Below are positions 25,423 to 37,480 of a DNA stretch of 64,000 bases, in pieces. The stretch spans positions 13,852,127 through 13,916,126 of the forward strand of contig NC_133473.1 in assembly GCF_025370935.1 (NCBI RefSeq). The letters run 5' to 3'. Both the position numbers and the translations under genes were made by a program. The notes beneath the pieces are model-generated. The model searched no databases and was not told the DNA's origin. It worked only from the letters and a program-made list of their open reading frames with translations. The stretch is from Choristoneura fumiferana (lineage: Eukaryota; Arthropoda; Insecta; Lepidoptera; Tortricidae). Within the stretch, counting starts at the first letter, position 1. Every line of letters starts with the position of its first letter.

Positions 25423-25475
25423 AAAAAACCGGCCAAGAGCGTGTCGGACACGCCCAAGATAGGGTTCCGTAGCCA
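25423..25475 (+). repeat. 5' fragment of the GGCCAAG-type repeat
   Basis: ACCGGCCAAGAGCGTGTCGG, CACGCCCAAGATAGGG and TTCCGTAGCC mark the start of the family. After TAGCCAATCTG the similarity stops abruptly, so the copy is truncated or interrupted. Confidence 0.8.
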
Positions 25476-25483
25476 ATCTGTGT

Positions 25484-25771
25484 ATGTACATAATTATATG
25501 TAGTCGACAAACCACGAAGCAGCAAACAGATCTTCAGGGCATCCATGATCGGTTGCGAAGAATTACTGCCATAAAAAGTAAATCTCTGCGACAGTACCGC
25601 CCAGCATTGGCTTCTGTTCGTCACACGAGCCCGTGGGATTGCAGTGATAATGGCCAGGAATTTGCGACGTGGGTGTCCGTCTTACGCTCGCATTATGAAG
25701 CACTTTTTATGCCTCCCTTTTACATCCGAAGGCCTGATGTGCAACGGTGCGCAATCGCCCACACTCTCTGA
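25484..25771 (+). other. Open stretch of unknown nature after a truncated repeat
   Basis: A 95-codon plus-strand frame runs here without a start-codon context or splice support. It overlaps open minus-strand frames of similar length. Composition is less AT-rich than the flanks. I do not recognise the sequence; it could be an old processed gene fragment or chance. Confidence 0.15.
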
Positions 25772-26766
25772 ATGGAACACACCCAGTGACTCCCAATCGC
25801 ATTGATAAATACAACTAGCATTTCTAATATCAAAGCCTTGGTTCTGTTGGATATAGAACAAAAAAAAAACTCGCTTCGGTTGTTTGTTATACATGTGTGT
25901 ATAAATACGACCGGTGGAATACTTATTTGTGCAATTCCGTAACGAAGCGGCCTGCTCGTCGCGTCCACTTGGCGAGTCATTGTCGGACGTCAAATACATT
26001 ATTTAGCGAGTTGTCGGTTGTGGGTGCGAGCTGCGAGGCTGTGCCGGCCGGCAGTGCTCGAGAGTAAGACGGAAGCAACCGTACGCCCACCCACACAGAG
26101 TGATCGCTTGCGTCAGAATCGAATCTTAACCTCTAATTATCACTTCCTATTGTACTGGAAGCTTCACCACACGGACATAATAATTCGTACGATAATTTCC
26201 TAGTCAAACAGCCGTACTTTTTAGACACAAAATTTGTACGTCGTTCGTTATATTTGTCATGATCTAAGTATAACATAGTTGTGAAGCATACACAAATTAA
26301 GATTGACGGTTTGTTTCTAAAATGTCCGTCGTGTGAAGGGACTGAGGAAGGCCACGCGTGCTCTAACGACCAGAAATAAAGCACATTTTAGGGCACTGAT
26401 GATGATAAAGTGTGTTATTACGTAGCAATCTTACTTAATCCAGGAATTGCGGTTCAATTTGACCTAGTGCATCGGTTGACAGCCACTTCCCGGTTCAACG
26501 CTCCCCGGCGGCAATGAACACTCGCCGACTCACAAACTAATACTAACTAATGCAAGCGATGTTCCTTCAGCTGCAGCTTATAAAGTCCTTTTGTTACGTC
26601 TACAGACTTAATCGAATTGAAAGGATCGTAATTTATTACTTGCGCGTAGTTGTTGAGACACTGGGTTAGATATTGGTTAGATATCGGAAAGAAAAGAAAA
26701 TAAAATAAGGGAACAAAACATTTTTTTCCATAATTCGGCACGGCAATAAGCACGGCAGTTACCTAC
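25772..26766. other. Non-coding stretch with a TATA-like motif
   Basis: TATAAATA at 25900-25907 precedes a GC-richer region (25940-26100), a layout that could be a promoter. No coding exon follows that I can support. Confidence 0.25.
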
Positions 26767-27470
26767 AAAAAACCAGCCAAGAGCGTGTCGAATACGCCCA
26801 AGATAGGGTTCCGTAGCCATTACGAAAAAAATCAAGTAATATTATGTGCGTTATAACACAATTAAAACACTTACTACAGTCTTAAAATCTATTACCAGAA
26901 AAAGAGCGTATCTTCACGGCACTTAAGTACGTCTTTTTGTTGAGAAGCGCAGTTTTTCGGCAATAACTCAAAACGGTATATCCGATCATGTTGAAACCAA
27001 GTTCGTTGAAAGTATTTATTAAGCGTTACCTTTCCATATTTTTTTCATATTTTTTGAACAAACGGTTTACAAGATAGAGGGGGGGGGGCACAATTTTTGC
27101 TACTTTGGGAGCGATTATTTTCGTAAATCTTCACTTAATCATAAAAGTTTTTGAGAAACCTTACTAGGTATCTTTTCAAAAGAGCTGTCGAACTATGTGC
27201 CACACGTTGATGCGAGTTAAAAAAAAAATCTCAATTTCTGTTAAATACGTGTATGGAGTGCTCCCCTATATATATTTATTTTTGCAATTTAACTACAAAA
27301 CTAAATAGCGGCTTTGACAAGACATCTGTACTCCAAATTTCATTGATATACATCTTGTAGTTTTCGAGTAAAATGCCAGTGACATACGGACGGACGGGCA
27401 GACAGACAGACAGACGGACTTGGCGAAACTGTAAGCTGTTTTTTGCCATTTTGGCTCCGGAACCCTAATA
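26767..27470 (+). repeat. GGCCAAG-type dispersed repeat, second subfamily
   Basis: It starts ACCAGCCAAGAGCGTGTCGA, with GGGTTCCGTAGCCATTACG just inside, and ends GGCTCCGGAACCCTAATAAA. A G tract at 27078-27088 and the CAGACAGACAGACGGACTTG run are family hallmarks. The middle differs from the 8543-9188 copy, so it is another subfamily. An adjacent related unit begins immediately after it. Confidence 0.8.
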
Positions 27471-27660
27471 AAAAACCGGCCAAGTGCGATTTGGACTCGC
27501 ACATCGAGGGTTTTATAAAAATACTATTTGAATTCTGTAATAAGATCCACAAGCGTTTCAGTGCGAGTGCGACCCTTTTACAAAATTTACACCTAAAACT
27601 AGTTAAGCTTTGAATTGACTTGAAATCATAGTTATATCGGTCGCGTCGTGATTTCAAAAA
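27471..27660 (+). repeat. Start of a GGCCAAGTGCGA-type repeat
   Basis: ACCGGCCAAGTGCGATTTGG then ACTCGCACATCGAGGGTTTT is the head of a related repeat. It follows directly on the 3' end of the previous copy. The 3' end is not clear; the segment at 28255-28417 belongs to a family that could be its end. Confidence 0.6.
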
Positions 27661-28139
27661 CTACTTGGGCTATATTTAGTACGGAAGACACCAGAGATCT
27701 TAGATCATTGTGTTGCCTACACATTCGTCGTCATCATTATAATAATATCGGGTTCTGCGTGTGGTTGGGGAAGTGAAGCTGTCACACACGACTGACTCCG
27801 CATAAGATCAATTTATTTTTTTCTCTCCACTCTCGGACAAGTTAAGTGATTGGTTACGTCATAGCCTTGAGATTTGTCTGCCGTCTCTCATTTCCGGAAA
27901 AGTTCCATGGTAGGTACCCGCTATAGTGCTTCTATTTACCTAAGTATTAGCTAGTAGTAAGAATATATACAATAAATAACAAATGCGTCAAAGATAGTGA
28001 AGAGGTTTAGTATTTTCACCGCAAATTACTTACCCTTATCATTTTAAGTTGGTTACAGCTTAAAAAATATTAAAAACCACACCAACACCACACCAACATT
28101 GTGGAAAAAAGAATATGGAGACAATATGAAAAACATTTG

Positions 28140-28243
28140 TGGAGTAAAGAAATTGAATTGAATTGTCATTTCAAAGTCCAATATCTCAAAACGAACTAAA
28201 TAAAATCTAAATTGAATAAAGATATTTTGACTTTGACTTTGAA
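28140..28243 (+). repeat. Probable LINE 3' tail
   Basis: AATAAAGATATTTTGACTTT followed by another GACTTTGA is a typical LINE end, with a polyadenylation-like signal and a short tandem tail. No coding part remains. Confidence 0.45.
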
Positions 28244-28254
28244 CCAATTTTAAT

Positions 28255-28417
28255 GAAACATAACAAAAGAAAGAAAACTCGCTTTGACGTTATAAAACCG
28301 TATCGTAATCGAGCAATTCGTTTGAGAGCTACGCTGCCACAGACAGATAGACAGGCGGACAGAAATACATTGGCGTCAAACTTATAAGACCCCTCTTTTT
28401 GCATCGGGGGTTAAAAA
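28255..28417 (+). repeat. 3' fragment of a dispersed repeat (GGGGGTTAAAAA end)
   Basis: GAGAGCTACGCTGCCACAGA, the ACAGATAGACAGGCGG run, GTCAAACTTATAAGACCCC and GCATCGGGGGTTAAAAA match 11968-12085. Confidence 0.65.
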
Positions 28418-28868
28418 CTTCCGAAACGACCGAAAATCACGCTCTTTAAGCTTCATTGCAATTCATTTTAAACATAAATGTTTTTGTGACATTAGTAAAA
28501 TGTGAGTGAAAAGAAAACTTATTATTACATTATAATATACATTATAAATAAAATTATATCAACATTTTAAAACTACTTACGAAATTATACAAGCAATCAT
28601 TCCACTCCTTAGAGCGTGTTATTCCGGATTGTTTACAGACGTCCGGCGGCGTCATTAGTCGTCAATAAAGTCACAAGTCACAAGCATAGTTTTACCGAAT
28701 ATTGTTTGCTACATCTCTCCCTCACACATTAAAGAAACGAGCGAGAGGTTGAGCAATAACCACGTTTTTGCTATAGCCTCGGATGCTCATGAGAGCCACT
28801 GCATTGCTGTTAATTTTGAGTCGGAATCCACCGTGAAAAACATCGTTGGATTGGAAATATTTCGCTTG

Positions 28869-30163
28869 TTAAAAGACCAGCCAAGTACGCGTCAGACTTG
28901 CGCACTGAGGGTTCGGTGTTAGATTTTTAGAGTAAGCCAAATAAGTTTATACTTAATTTGTATTTAGCAGTGATTTTCGGATGTTTTCCTTACTCGGCTT
29001 ATTGTCTAATTTCATGCTGATACTTTATATGTAGCTTACCTAAGTTTATATTCCCATAGTTTTTGTATGAAAACATACGAGTATCTATCTACTTTCAATA
29101 ATATGTGTCTTTTAATCACTTAAGCTGAACTTAGAAACCTAAAGTTATTATAACTCAGAATTGTAAATCTAAGTACTTACTTAATTATGTATAGGTATAG
29201 TTTTAAAACATAACACGACGATCTTGACGACCAGATGGCCTAGTGGTTAGAGAACCTGAGATATTTGTATGAAAAGTACGAATGTTTGTTCTCGGGTCTT
29301 GGGTGTTTAATATGTATTTAAGTATGTATCTATCTATATAATTATATTTATCCGCTGCTTAGTACCCCTATCACAAGCTTTGCTAAGCTTACTTTGGGAC
29401 TAGGTTAATTGGTGTGAATTGTCCCGTGATATTTATTTTTATTTATTTTATAACAGAACTGAAGAGCAAAAGCTTGGGTTCTTGATAGACATGCAGACAA
29501 ACAACTAGGCACTGAAGTATTCCAAAAGTATTCCTTTTTTTTTACGGAATACGAACCCGTAAAAACATATATGGCGCACAATTTTCTTTTAATTAATGAC
29601 AACAAACGGATGGATGTTTGCTACGAGTACCTATTTATAACAGATTAGACAATACGGAAACTGTGGTAGACACCATAGAGTGGGTCAAGACCGACCAGTG
29701 CCCACCATTACATAATTTAGACCTTTTGACGTAACCAGAAGAGTAATGTAATCGGTTTGTTTATACTTTAAAACCATATTTAATAGGTATTGGTGTAAAA
29801 GTTTATCATTTCGTAATCTCGTTACGTTAGAACCAATTCAACTGGCAGGTATTATTTAAAGGCACGCAACTGTGTCAGACTGGCTTTGCTAGATGGGTTT
29901 TAACATAGATTTGTTGTATAACGTATTATTGTTAATTATTAAAAATACTAAATTAATTATTAAAGATTATTTCAGCAAGTTATTAGGCAAGTAGGAAATA
30001 TACATGATCCCTCGAAGTAAAATGACTCCCCTTCAGTAAAATTGTTGAGATTCTTGTAACGAACCCTTTCATTTGAATCTCGCACGACAGCAGAACAGAC
30101 AGACATACGAGTGATTCTATGAGGGTTCCATTTTTTCTTTTTAAGGTCTACGGAACCCTATCA
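28869..30163 (+). repeat. Possible diverged GGCCAAG-type repeat with a SINE inside
   Basis: The left side has ACCAGCCAAGTACGCGTCAG and GCACTGAGGGTTC; the right side ends with CAGACAGACATACGAG and TCTACGGAACCCTATC near 30163. These look like the two ends of one copy, with a SINE (29226-29450) between. That they belong to one element is an inference. Confidence 0.4.
29226..29450 (+). mobile_element. tRNA-derived SINE missing its B box
   Basis: The head CCAGATGGCCTAGTGGTTAG carries the A box. It then jumps from AACCTGA straight to GATATTTGTATG. The copy at 63875 has 43 more bases there, including the B-box GGTTCGATTCC. The body goes on through CGAATGTTTGTTCTCGGGTC and CTTTGGGACTAGGTTAATTG to TTTATTTTTATTTATTTT. 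Without the B box it cannot be a normal Pol III template. Confidence 0.8.
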
Positions 30164-31666
30164 GTGCTTCTTATGATAAGCCTATTTTCTGACTTTCCTT
30201 ACTTTCTGCATGTTGATTCCATTATCGTTTAGCTTACTGAATCCTGAAATTATTTAGTTCAAAATGGAGTGTGTGCGTGCGTGCGTACCTATAGAGTTAG
30301 AAATCAAGTAGAGTTACTGACTTAGCAAAACGTACAATTTTTCTTTTGCAATGCTCTTATCCCGACACGATCAAAACGACATGATCAAAATCAACCTATT
30401 GGTCTATAGCAAGCTTTCGAAAAAGCCATACAGTAGTATGAAGCACAATGTTGCACCAATGATACGAAAGAGCTCACGTCCCAGATAAGCAACTGCTCTC
30501 AATTCAACTGACAGCCGCCGAATCAGGTCCGAAACTGGTCGCAAAACAAAATTCCAATTACGTCAGCTTAGTAATGATTATACAAGAGTCGAGCATGCAA
30601 CGCTAGATCGTGGAGAAAGCATCGGCCTTGGCAGTGAGGCGCAGCCGGGCGCGTCGTCGCGCGCGCAGCGGCAGTGTTGCCAAGCCTAGGAGAGGCTGTA
30701 CACCAGCAATTTACCATTAGAAAACTAGCGAGTAGAAGAAAAACAGTAAAATTACCCAACACTAAAATATTGTTGTCTGCAAAAAAATAACAAAACTGCA
30801 TATTATTATTGTTTATTAACAATAGTGTCAAGACAATTAGTGCCCATGGCCAATTATCTTTTAAATAGGCGGTGGTGATCATTTCCCATGAGATGACCGC
30901 TTGCTCAATCCTCCCTATCATAATAAAAAAAAAGTATTTTGAAGATGAGTGCCTATAGTATTAAATAAGCCAGTAGGCAGTGTTTTTAGGCACTGCTTTT
31001 GAATAGGTAGGTATATTTGCTGCAAAATAATTTGAATTTTTCGAAAAACTCGCGTAGCTGAAGAAAAAGACTTGTCTATTATTCAAACAGTAGAGTTGGT
31101 AACACTGCGCAGCGGCAACGACCGCGTCTTCTAATTGGCGCGAGTTTTCACGCATGCGCAACACACTTTCGTTGTCAATGAACTTGGAAAGCGAAGATGC
31201 TATGTCATTGTCAATCGCTACAATACCTGAGAATGCGCTCTCGCTGCGTAACATGCACGGCGATACAGGCGCGGTATAATGATGCTATCAATACAGTTTC
31301 TATTGCAGATCATCGCACGTCTAAAACAATTGAAGAATCAAAGAGAAATTTGAAGCTATAAACTTATTACTTACGTACTTAGATTACTTACATCAAAAAG
31401 GGTGATTCACAGTTGCTTCTTCGCCAATACCTGTAATGGAACTAGATCTGTCACAAGCGAGGAAGGAAGGAACTTGTAAAGGAAAAGCGAAAAAGGAATC
31501 GAAATAGCTCCATCAAACGAACTACAGCGAATAAGTCATTAAAACTGTTCTAAGTATAGTTCCCTATGAGTTTCACTGTTAAATAAAACAAAAGAAATAC
31601 CTATGGAAGGTACATTGCCTAAACTGTGAAGAGATTCAAATATTGTGTGGAAAATACGCCTTATGC
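30164..31666. other. Non-coding stretch with a GC-rich patch
   Basis: No gene was recognised. The patch at 30600-30700 has several GCGCG runs. The 117- and 97-codon minus-strand frames nearby have no known motif. Confidence 0.35.
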
Positions 31667-31801
31667 ATTCAGATGGGCTACTACAAAACTCGCAAATCGA
31701 AGTTCGTATCGCACCATCCCTTTCACTCGCGTATTAAATGACATAAGCACAAGCGTCAGCGGGAAGGCAACATGGTATACGAAGTTCGAGTTTTTTCACT
31801 T
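31667..31801. mobile_element. Diverged palindromic MITE, GGGCTACTACGAAA family
   Basis: The left arm GGGCTACTACAAAACTCG and the core CGAAGTTCGTATCGCACC pair with ACGAAGTTCGAGTTTTTT on the right. The layout follows 47408-47537, with more decay on the right arm. Confidence 0.6.
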
Positions 31802-32910
31802 TGTGGTATAGGGCCAGGCTTGTTCGAAGAAACAGTGTAGGTAATATGAGAATGAGACTCTCCAACAAGGGGCATGTACCATCAGCCAAATATGTGGTCT
31901 ACCACCCTAAAGTTAATAGTCGTTTGCATGTCATGAAACCTAATGCCAACAGACGTGTCTGTCAACTTAAAAGTTCGACTTTAGCGACATTCATTTGATA
32001 GGAACTTGTTTAAAAATTGATAGACCACTTATTTCGCTCATTGTACCCATTAAAAATCACACGAGTTCCCTCCTTGCCATTGAGTGGGTTCCAAGGGTGT
32101 ATAAAGTGACGCGATGTCCACTTTCCGCATCGGGATAAATCTACTCTAGTGGATACCCTGGCCACATCCACATACACCTATAGTACGTCGATGTTGGTAG
32201 TCAAAAAGACATGGCTATTGAAACGCTTTGTAGTTTTACCTATTTACAAGATGAGTGTTTGCTTTCGTGAGTGTTCTTAAAATAGGTAAAGGATGAGTAG
32301 CGTGGGTTATCCAACGTCGAGGAAGAAGAGCAGGAAAAAACAGTATGCTGCCTTAATATTCGCAGCACCATATCTGGGCTTTGTGTTTGAGATGGTACAA
32401 AACAAACAGGTTTACATGTTTGGTTAGCAATATCGACACACACGGAGAAACCTAATTACATAATTTAATAACTGGCCGAAATATTACTAGATACCAAATA
32501 GGTACGTCACGAGAGATGAGGTGATTAAAAAAAAGTTGAAGGTAAACAACATCCAGTTTTCACTCCATAAGTATTTACAAACAGCATCAAGCATCAAAGC
32601 CCAAGCTCAGCGGAGGAAATTACGGCGGAAACTCGATTAAGAAACAAATGGGCAAGCATTTTCTAAACAGATTGATCAACATTGCGTGACTTAATTAGTC
32701 GCTAATAAGGCTTCGGGTGACGGGCGAGGGATGCCGGTGGGAAAGTGTGGGCGTCGGGCTGTGCCGCTTCGACGGCCACGAAAACAGCCTGCGGCACAGG
32801 GGATGTATGGAGACTGGGTTTCTTATTTCACTTATTTGTATCTATTGGCATGTGATGAAATTTTGCACCGCGTGGTCCGGTTAACTAAAGCATATATTTT
32901 ATACTATGGA
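31802..32910. other. Non-coding stretch
   Basis: No gene was recognised. A decayed repeat piece related to 2545-2760 may lie at 32585-32690, and a GC-rich patch at 32715-32810. Confidence 0.35.
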
Positions 32911-33192
32911 TACCCAACCAGCAAAAAAGTCTTGGATTGCGCACTTTATGAGAGTGGTGGGCTTATAGCGCTCTTATAATTGTTTGGAACATGTTACTGC
33001 TCTTATATTAGCCTTAGATAAGCTAGTACAGACTCAAGAACTCTCTATCTTATAACCTAGTCTCATATATGTATATAAGCTCATTTTATAATACTATTAT
33101 AAGCCTCTTACTCCTACAATAACATTTACGAAGACTCATTGTACTTGAGAATATCTGTTCTTATAGCACCATTCTCTAAGTTTATTTGATTT

Positions 33193-33740
33193 ATAATGGT
33201 CCTGATAAATGCTCTTGTAAGAATGTCAGACTAATATCAGCATAACATAAAAACATTATAAGCGTATACTTTTTTGATCTTGTTTAAAGCTATTGTAAGA
33301 TCGTTAGCAATAGTTTAGTAAGATATTAGAATGATATTAGTTCATTTGATTTTATAATGGTCCTGATAAATGCCCTTGTAAGAATGTCAGACTAATATCA
33401 GCATAACATAAGAACATTATAAGCGTATACTTTTTTGATCTTGTTTAAAGCTATTATAAGATCAATAGCAATAGTTTAGTAAGATATTAGAATGATATTA
33501 GTTCTTTTGATTTTATAATGGTCCTGATAAATGCTCTTGTAAGAATGTCAGACTAATATCAGCATAACATAAGAACATTATAAGCGTATACTTTTTTGAT
33601 CTTGTTTAAAGCTATTATAAGATCAATAGCAATAGTTTAGTAAGATATTAGAATGATATTAGTTCATTTGATTTTATAATGGTTTTGATAAATGCTTTTG
33701 TAAGAATGTCAGCCTAATATAAGCATAACATAAAAACACC
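33193..33740 (+). repeat. 161-bp tandem repeat inside the transposon
   Basis: The landmark ATAATGGTCCTGATAAATG starts at 33193, 33354 and 33515, and as ATAATGGTTTTGATAAATG at 33676, always 161 bases apart. Three full units and a partial fourth are present. Units differ by only a few substitutions, except the last, which has diverged more. Confidence 0.9.
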
Positions 33741-33972
33741 AGACAAGTTAAGTGTTGAGAAAGATATTGGTGAGGGTTCTGCAGGATTTTATTTCATGCA
33801 AGAAGTCGATATAGAGGACAGAGATTCAGTCTGTGACATAGATCATGTCAGTGAAAATGAATCTTCGACCGAGGACGAAACCGATTATGAAAAAGATTTT
33901 GCCTTAAAAAGTGATTTACACTGCAGTTGGGCACTAATCAGTATATGCATACGCTTTCGTATCAACGCCTAA
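33718..33972 (+). pseudogene. Acidic protein relic, part 1 (possible transposase N-terminus)
   Basis: An 84-codon frame without its own start runs from a stop at 33715 to TAA at 33970. It includes KLSVEKDIGEGSAGF, then a very acidic stretch (SENESSTEDETDYEKDF), then DLHCSWALISICIRF. The mix of acidic and hydrophobic segments is unlike translated AT-rich noise. It lies just after the tandem array and inside the TIR-bounded element. The resemblance to N-terminal parts of insect transposase-domain proteins is an impression only. Confidence 0.4.
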
Positions 33973-34351
33973 TTAGAATTCAACCTGTATAAGTCGCAAA
34001 ACCCAATTCCAGAGATTGCTGTGGCCATCAAGAAATTATTATATCACGGAAAAATGCATGCTATATCTCTTCTAGAAATGGCGTATACTTTTCCACACTA
34101 GTGCGCAAAGTAGCACTTTTTGTGCCTGAGTAGGTAATTCGCACAAATATCCTTTCGGGTTGTAATTATATTTACGTGGCAATTGCCATTTTACACCCAG
34201 GGGAAGATGTAAAATCATATGCTCACCACGGGAAATTATAAAGATCGGCTCGGCCAAATACCCGCAATCTGAGACTTTCTTTATATTATTTCCCTATGTG
34301 AACAATTTACTAATATTTGTTTGATTTTATGGTTTTCATCTTCTTTTACAG

Positions 34352-34521
34352 ATATTTACTCAGGAGATGTAAAGCCATCAAATTTAGATGCTTATCCGGG
34401 GCCTTTTGTTAGTGAAATGAATCAGCTTGAAAAAGGATTTACTGTCACTACTAAGATAGGAACTGAAAAAAACGTTATTGTAATGGCCGCATCCGTGACA
34501 CGTTCACTCAACAAGAAATGA
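34352..34521 (+). pseudogene. Protein relic, part 2 (possible transposase fragment)
   Basis: After a good acceptor (CTTCTTTTACAG) a frame reads IYSGDVKPSNLDAY, FVSEMNQLEKGF and EKNVIVMAASV before a stop at 34519. The pattern of a short GxxKP motif, then FVxEMxxLxxGF, then a hydrophobic strand resembles the family of insect transposase-domain proteins found in DNA transposons. The frame is short and ends early, so this is a dead fragment. The family call is from memory of the pattern, not from a search. Confidence 0.4.
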
Positions 34522-35466
34522 GTTTCTTTCCAAGGCCATGTTAAATTCTTTAACATACGGAAGTCTTTCTTGGTCAAGTAATGGTCTAAATCCATATATT
34601 CAGCCATTTACATCACCAACGTTGTCACTTAAATAAAAAGTAAAAACTTTTAGTATATTTGTTTTTATAAAGTCAAGTGATCAGGTTAGGATAAAATCAG
34701 GTAAAGGTTAAACAGTTCATGTTTTATGTAGGTAAAGCAAGGAACCCTAAATTAATTCAACATGGCCGTACCATTGGTATTCAGAATGCTAATATTAGAG
34801 TAAATGATCTTACAATAGTCTAATAGTGCGCTGGAAAAGTGCAACTATAACAATGGCATCATTTTCACTACAATAATAGAAATAAAAAATATACGAGGAT
34901 AGAAAATACTATTTTAATTGATTATTTGAGTGGGCGCATGAAATTTGAAGCGTAAAACAGGGTCTACTTTACAGTAAATAATATTTTCCAACGTAAATAC
35001 TTACCGCGCAACATAAAGAACCACCAATGATAACGAACACGTTATTAATTTTATTTATTATACTTGCAAACAGTTTGTCACTACAATATTTTATTCTGCC
35101 ACGCTGCAGTTCACTCACGAGCATAATGCAGGCGGAATGTTTCAAAATTTCGTGTGGTCGTACATAAAATCAAAATAAGCTTGTTTAGGCTCACAAGATT
35201 CTAACGTTTTACCAATATAAGCCTATGCAGGCTTACAAAATACTTACGTAAAAGCGATATTAGCCTAAGGCAGCTTAAATTAGTTTTGTAAAGATTATTG
35301 TAAATGCGAACAGTATTCAATAAGACTGATATTAGGACGATGTTAAAATAAATACGCTTATAATTTGTGCCCAAATCCAGGCTTATTACGATGATATAAA
35401 ACCAATATTAGAGTGAAAATTTATAGTCTTGAGATGGTTGTAAGAGGGATTTTTGCTGGTTGGGTA

Positions 35467-37480
35467 GGACGCAAAATGCATATAGTGTTTTTGCTTCTTA
35501 AAGTTTTTTGCGCAGAAAAGTTGATGGCTAGTTAACGTGTTTATACAAATACGCTACACTACTCTATTTGTGTTGGTATATTTATACTAGATGACAAATT
35601 ATCACCGCATGGGATTGTTGGTGCGTTGCTGATCTTAAACCCACCTTTTTCATTTTTATATGTACTCGGCAAGAAAGAGCGCGGAGAACCACCACCATCG
35701 AATAATACAGGGAGAAAAACGAGCAAGCAATCAACTGATGGTGAGCTATCCTGGTATCTAACAAATACCAGGCTGAATGTATGTAGAAATTAATCCACAT
35801 CATGCCCATATACTAAGTAGGTACTATAAATAGTCTAATGATATTCTGCTGCCATTGTAACTCCGCCCAACTCTATTAGAATAACATCATGAGAACAATA
35901 CAATACAATCCAGCCATAGTTTAATATAATTCGTTTCCGTTTTCCGTAAGCAGCAGGCTTCCTTGGCGTATCCATATTAGATGTTGCTGCTCATTATATT
36001 ATAATGACGTTACATTTATATAAGATAATGTAACGCAAGATACTTATGCGTTTGCACATGAATCAACTACATACTTTCAAGGTTACAATAATTTACAAAC
36101 ATTAAACAACATAGAAAGCTATGTACTTTTGTATGTAGCTAATTTAGTGTTTTTACAGTAAGTAAAATAATTAATGTCACAAAAACTTATTTCAAACTAC
36201 TTAGGGGTAAACTCTAGGTAAACTTTTTAATTATTCCAAAACCAACAATAAAACAAATCGTCTCCATAGTTCCCGCTGTTCAGAAATCACAGCACATAAT
36301 AAGAAAGGCTGAGGGGAACCGCGCTCCATTGGCGCCGCGTTACGCGTTGCGCCAGACCCTTGCCGGTCTCGGGCCATCTGACACAAGTGTCACCGTCGCG
36401 GTCACCCCCGTATGAGACAATGACTTTCATAAAAGGCTTTCTGCAGAAAGCCTATTGCAATAAGGATTAGAAATAACAGTGGGCAGTTTCTGACGTGCAC
36501 TTGAAAGATTTAAAGAAAGAAAGAAGATGTTTATAACAAAGTACATGTGTATATAACAAGGTACTTACACAAGAATGACCCCATGAGCTAATGTTGTTGG
36601 TTTTATTGGAACTGCACTGTGTGTGCCTAAACCGTCTTAAACTTTAGTTTAATACTACGATTCTATGAGGTGCTCGCTGCCCAACTCTTTATGCTACCTA
36701 CTGATGCTTTTCGCGAAAGTTTGGATGATTCAGTGTTTGAATAATCTGTATGTTTGTAAATATCCTATCTGCATGTCTGTAAAGTAACCATTACGCAAAA
36801 ACGACTCAAAGTATTTTGATTAGATTTAGCACACGCAGATAAAGTTCATGACTTGGATCAACACAGGATTATTTTTACCTATTATTATTGAAAACCGCAT
36901 ATTTATCGAGGGATATACGAATTCTTCGCAGACCAAGACGCAGGCAACAACTTGTAGCTTATATGTTCGGGGGATTACCTAAACGAAAAGTATGGTCAAT
37001 CTTGTTTATAGGCATAGATAGTCTGTATTCGGATATTACATAACTTTCGTGAACAAAGAAAAGGATAAGCGATCCTTCAGATTTCCAACGGTTTCAATCC
37101 CGCGATACGGTTCAAAATACTGGATAAATGAAATTGGAGCCTGAAAGTAAGTTTTACAAGGTTTTTCGCTTGGAATAAAACTGTTTTAATTTAATTAGCA
37201 AGGTTAAAATAAAAGATTTAAAAAAGAACTTTTCAAAAAGCCTATTTTAGTTAGAATTTTTAGATCAGCGCGTCAAAGCGACTTTGCCGGTAACCGCAGC
37301 GAGGAAGTGAGCGCACGGCCTTGACATTTCGCTCGCACCAGCCTTCACTAGGAAGTCGGAGCACCCTGTGACTGCGGCTGTGGAACTGTAGGGTTACCTC
37401 CTCCTCCTCCTCCTACCATTATTTTTAGGCCATAATAAAATTTATTTAAATGTTATCATCATCACCACCACCTGCACTAA
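35467..37480. other. Non-coding stretch
   Basis: No gene was recognised. A GC-rich patch at 36310-36420 stands out but has no supported exon. A (CTC)n run lies at 37398-37413. Confidence 0.35.

Larger units (their letters stand above)
32911..35466. mobile_element. 2.56-kb DNA transposon-like element with 17-bp TIRs
   Basis: The two ends, TACCCAACCAGCAAAAA at 32911 and TTTTTGCTGGTTGGGTA ending at 35466, are perfect 17-bp inverted repeats. The flanking GGA on each side, or the terminal TA, could be the target duplication; the sequence does not decide between them. Inside lie a 161-bp tandem array (33193-33740), two relics of a protein-coding region, and many short motifs of the CTTATAA and CTAATAT type near both ends. 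No full open frame remains, so it is non-autonomous or dead. The superfamily is uncertain. The protein relics suggest that it once carried, or derives from an element that carried, a transposase-like gene. Confidence 0.75.

Noticed and set aside
33193..33740. CRISPR-like direct repeats
   Set aside because: The repeats are contiguous 161-bp units without spacers, in a eukaryotic transposon.
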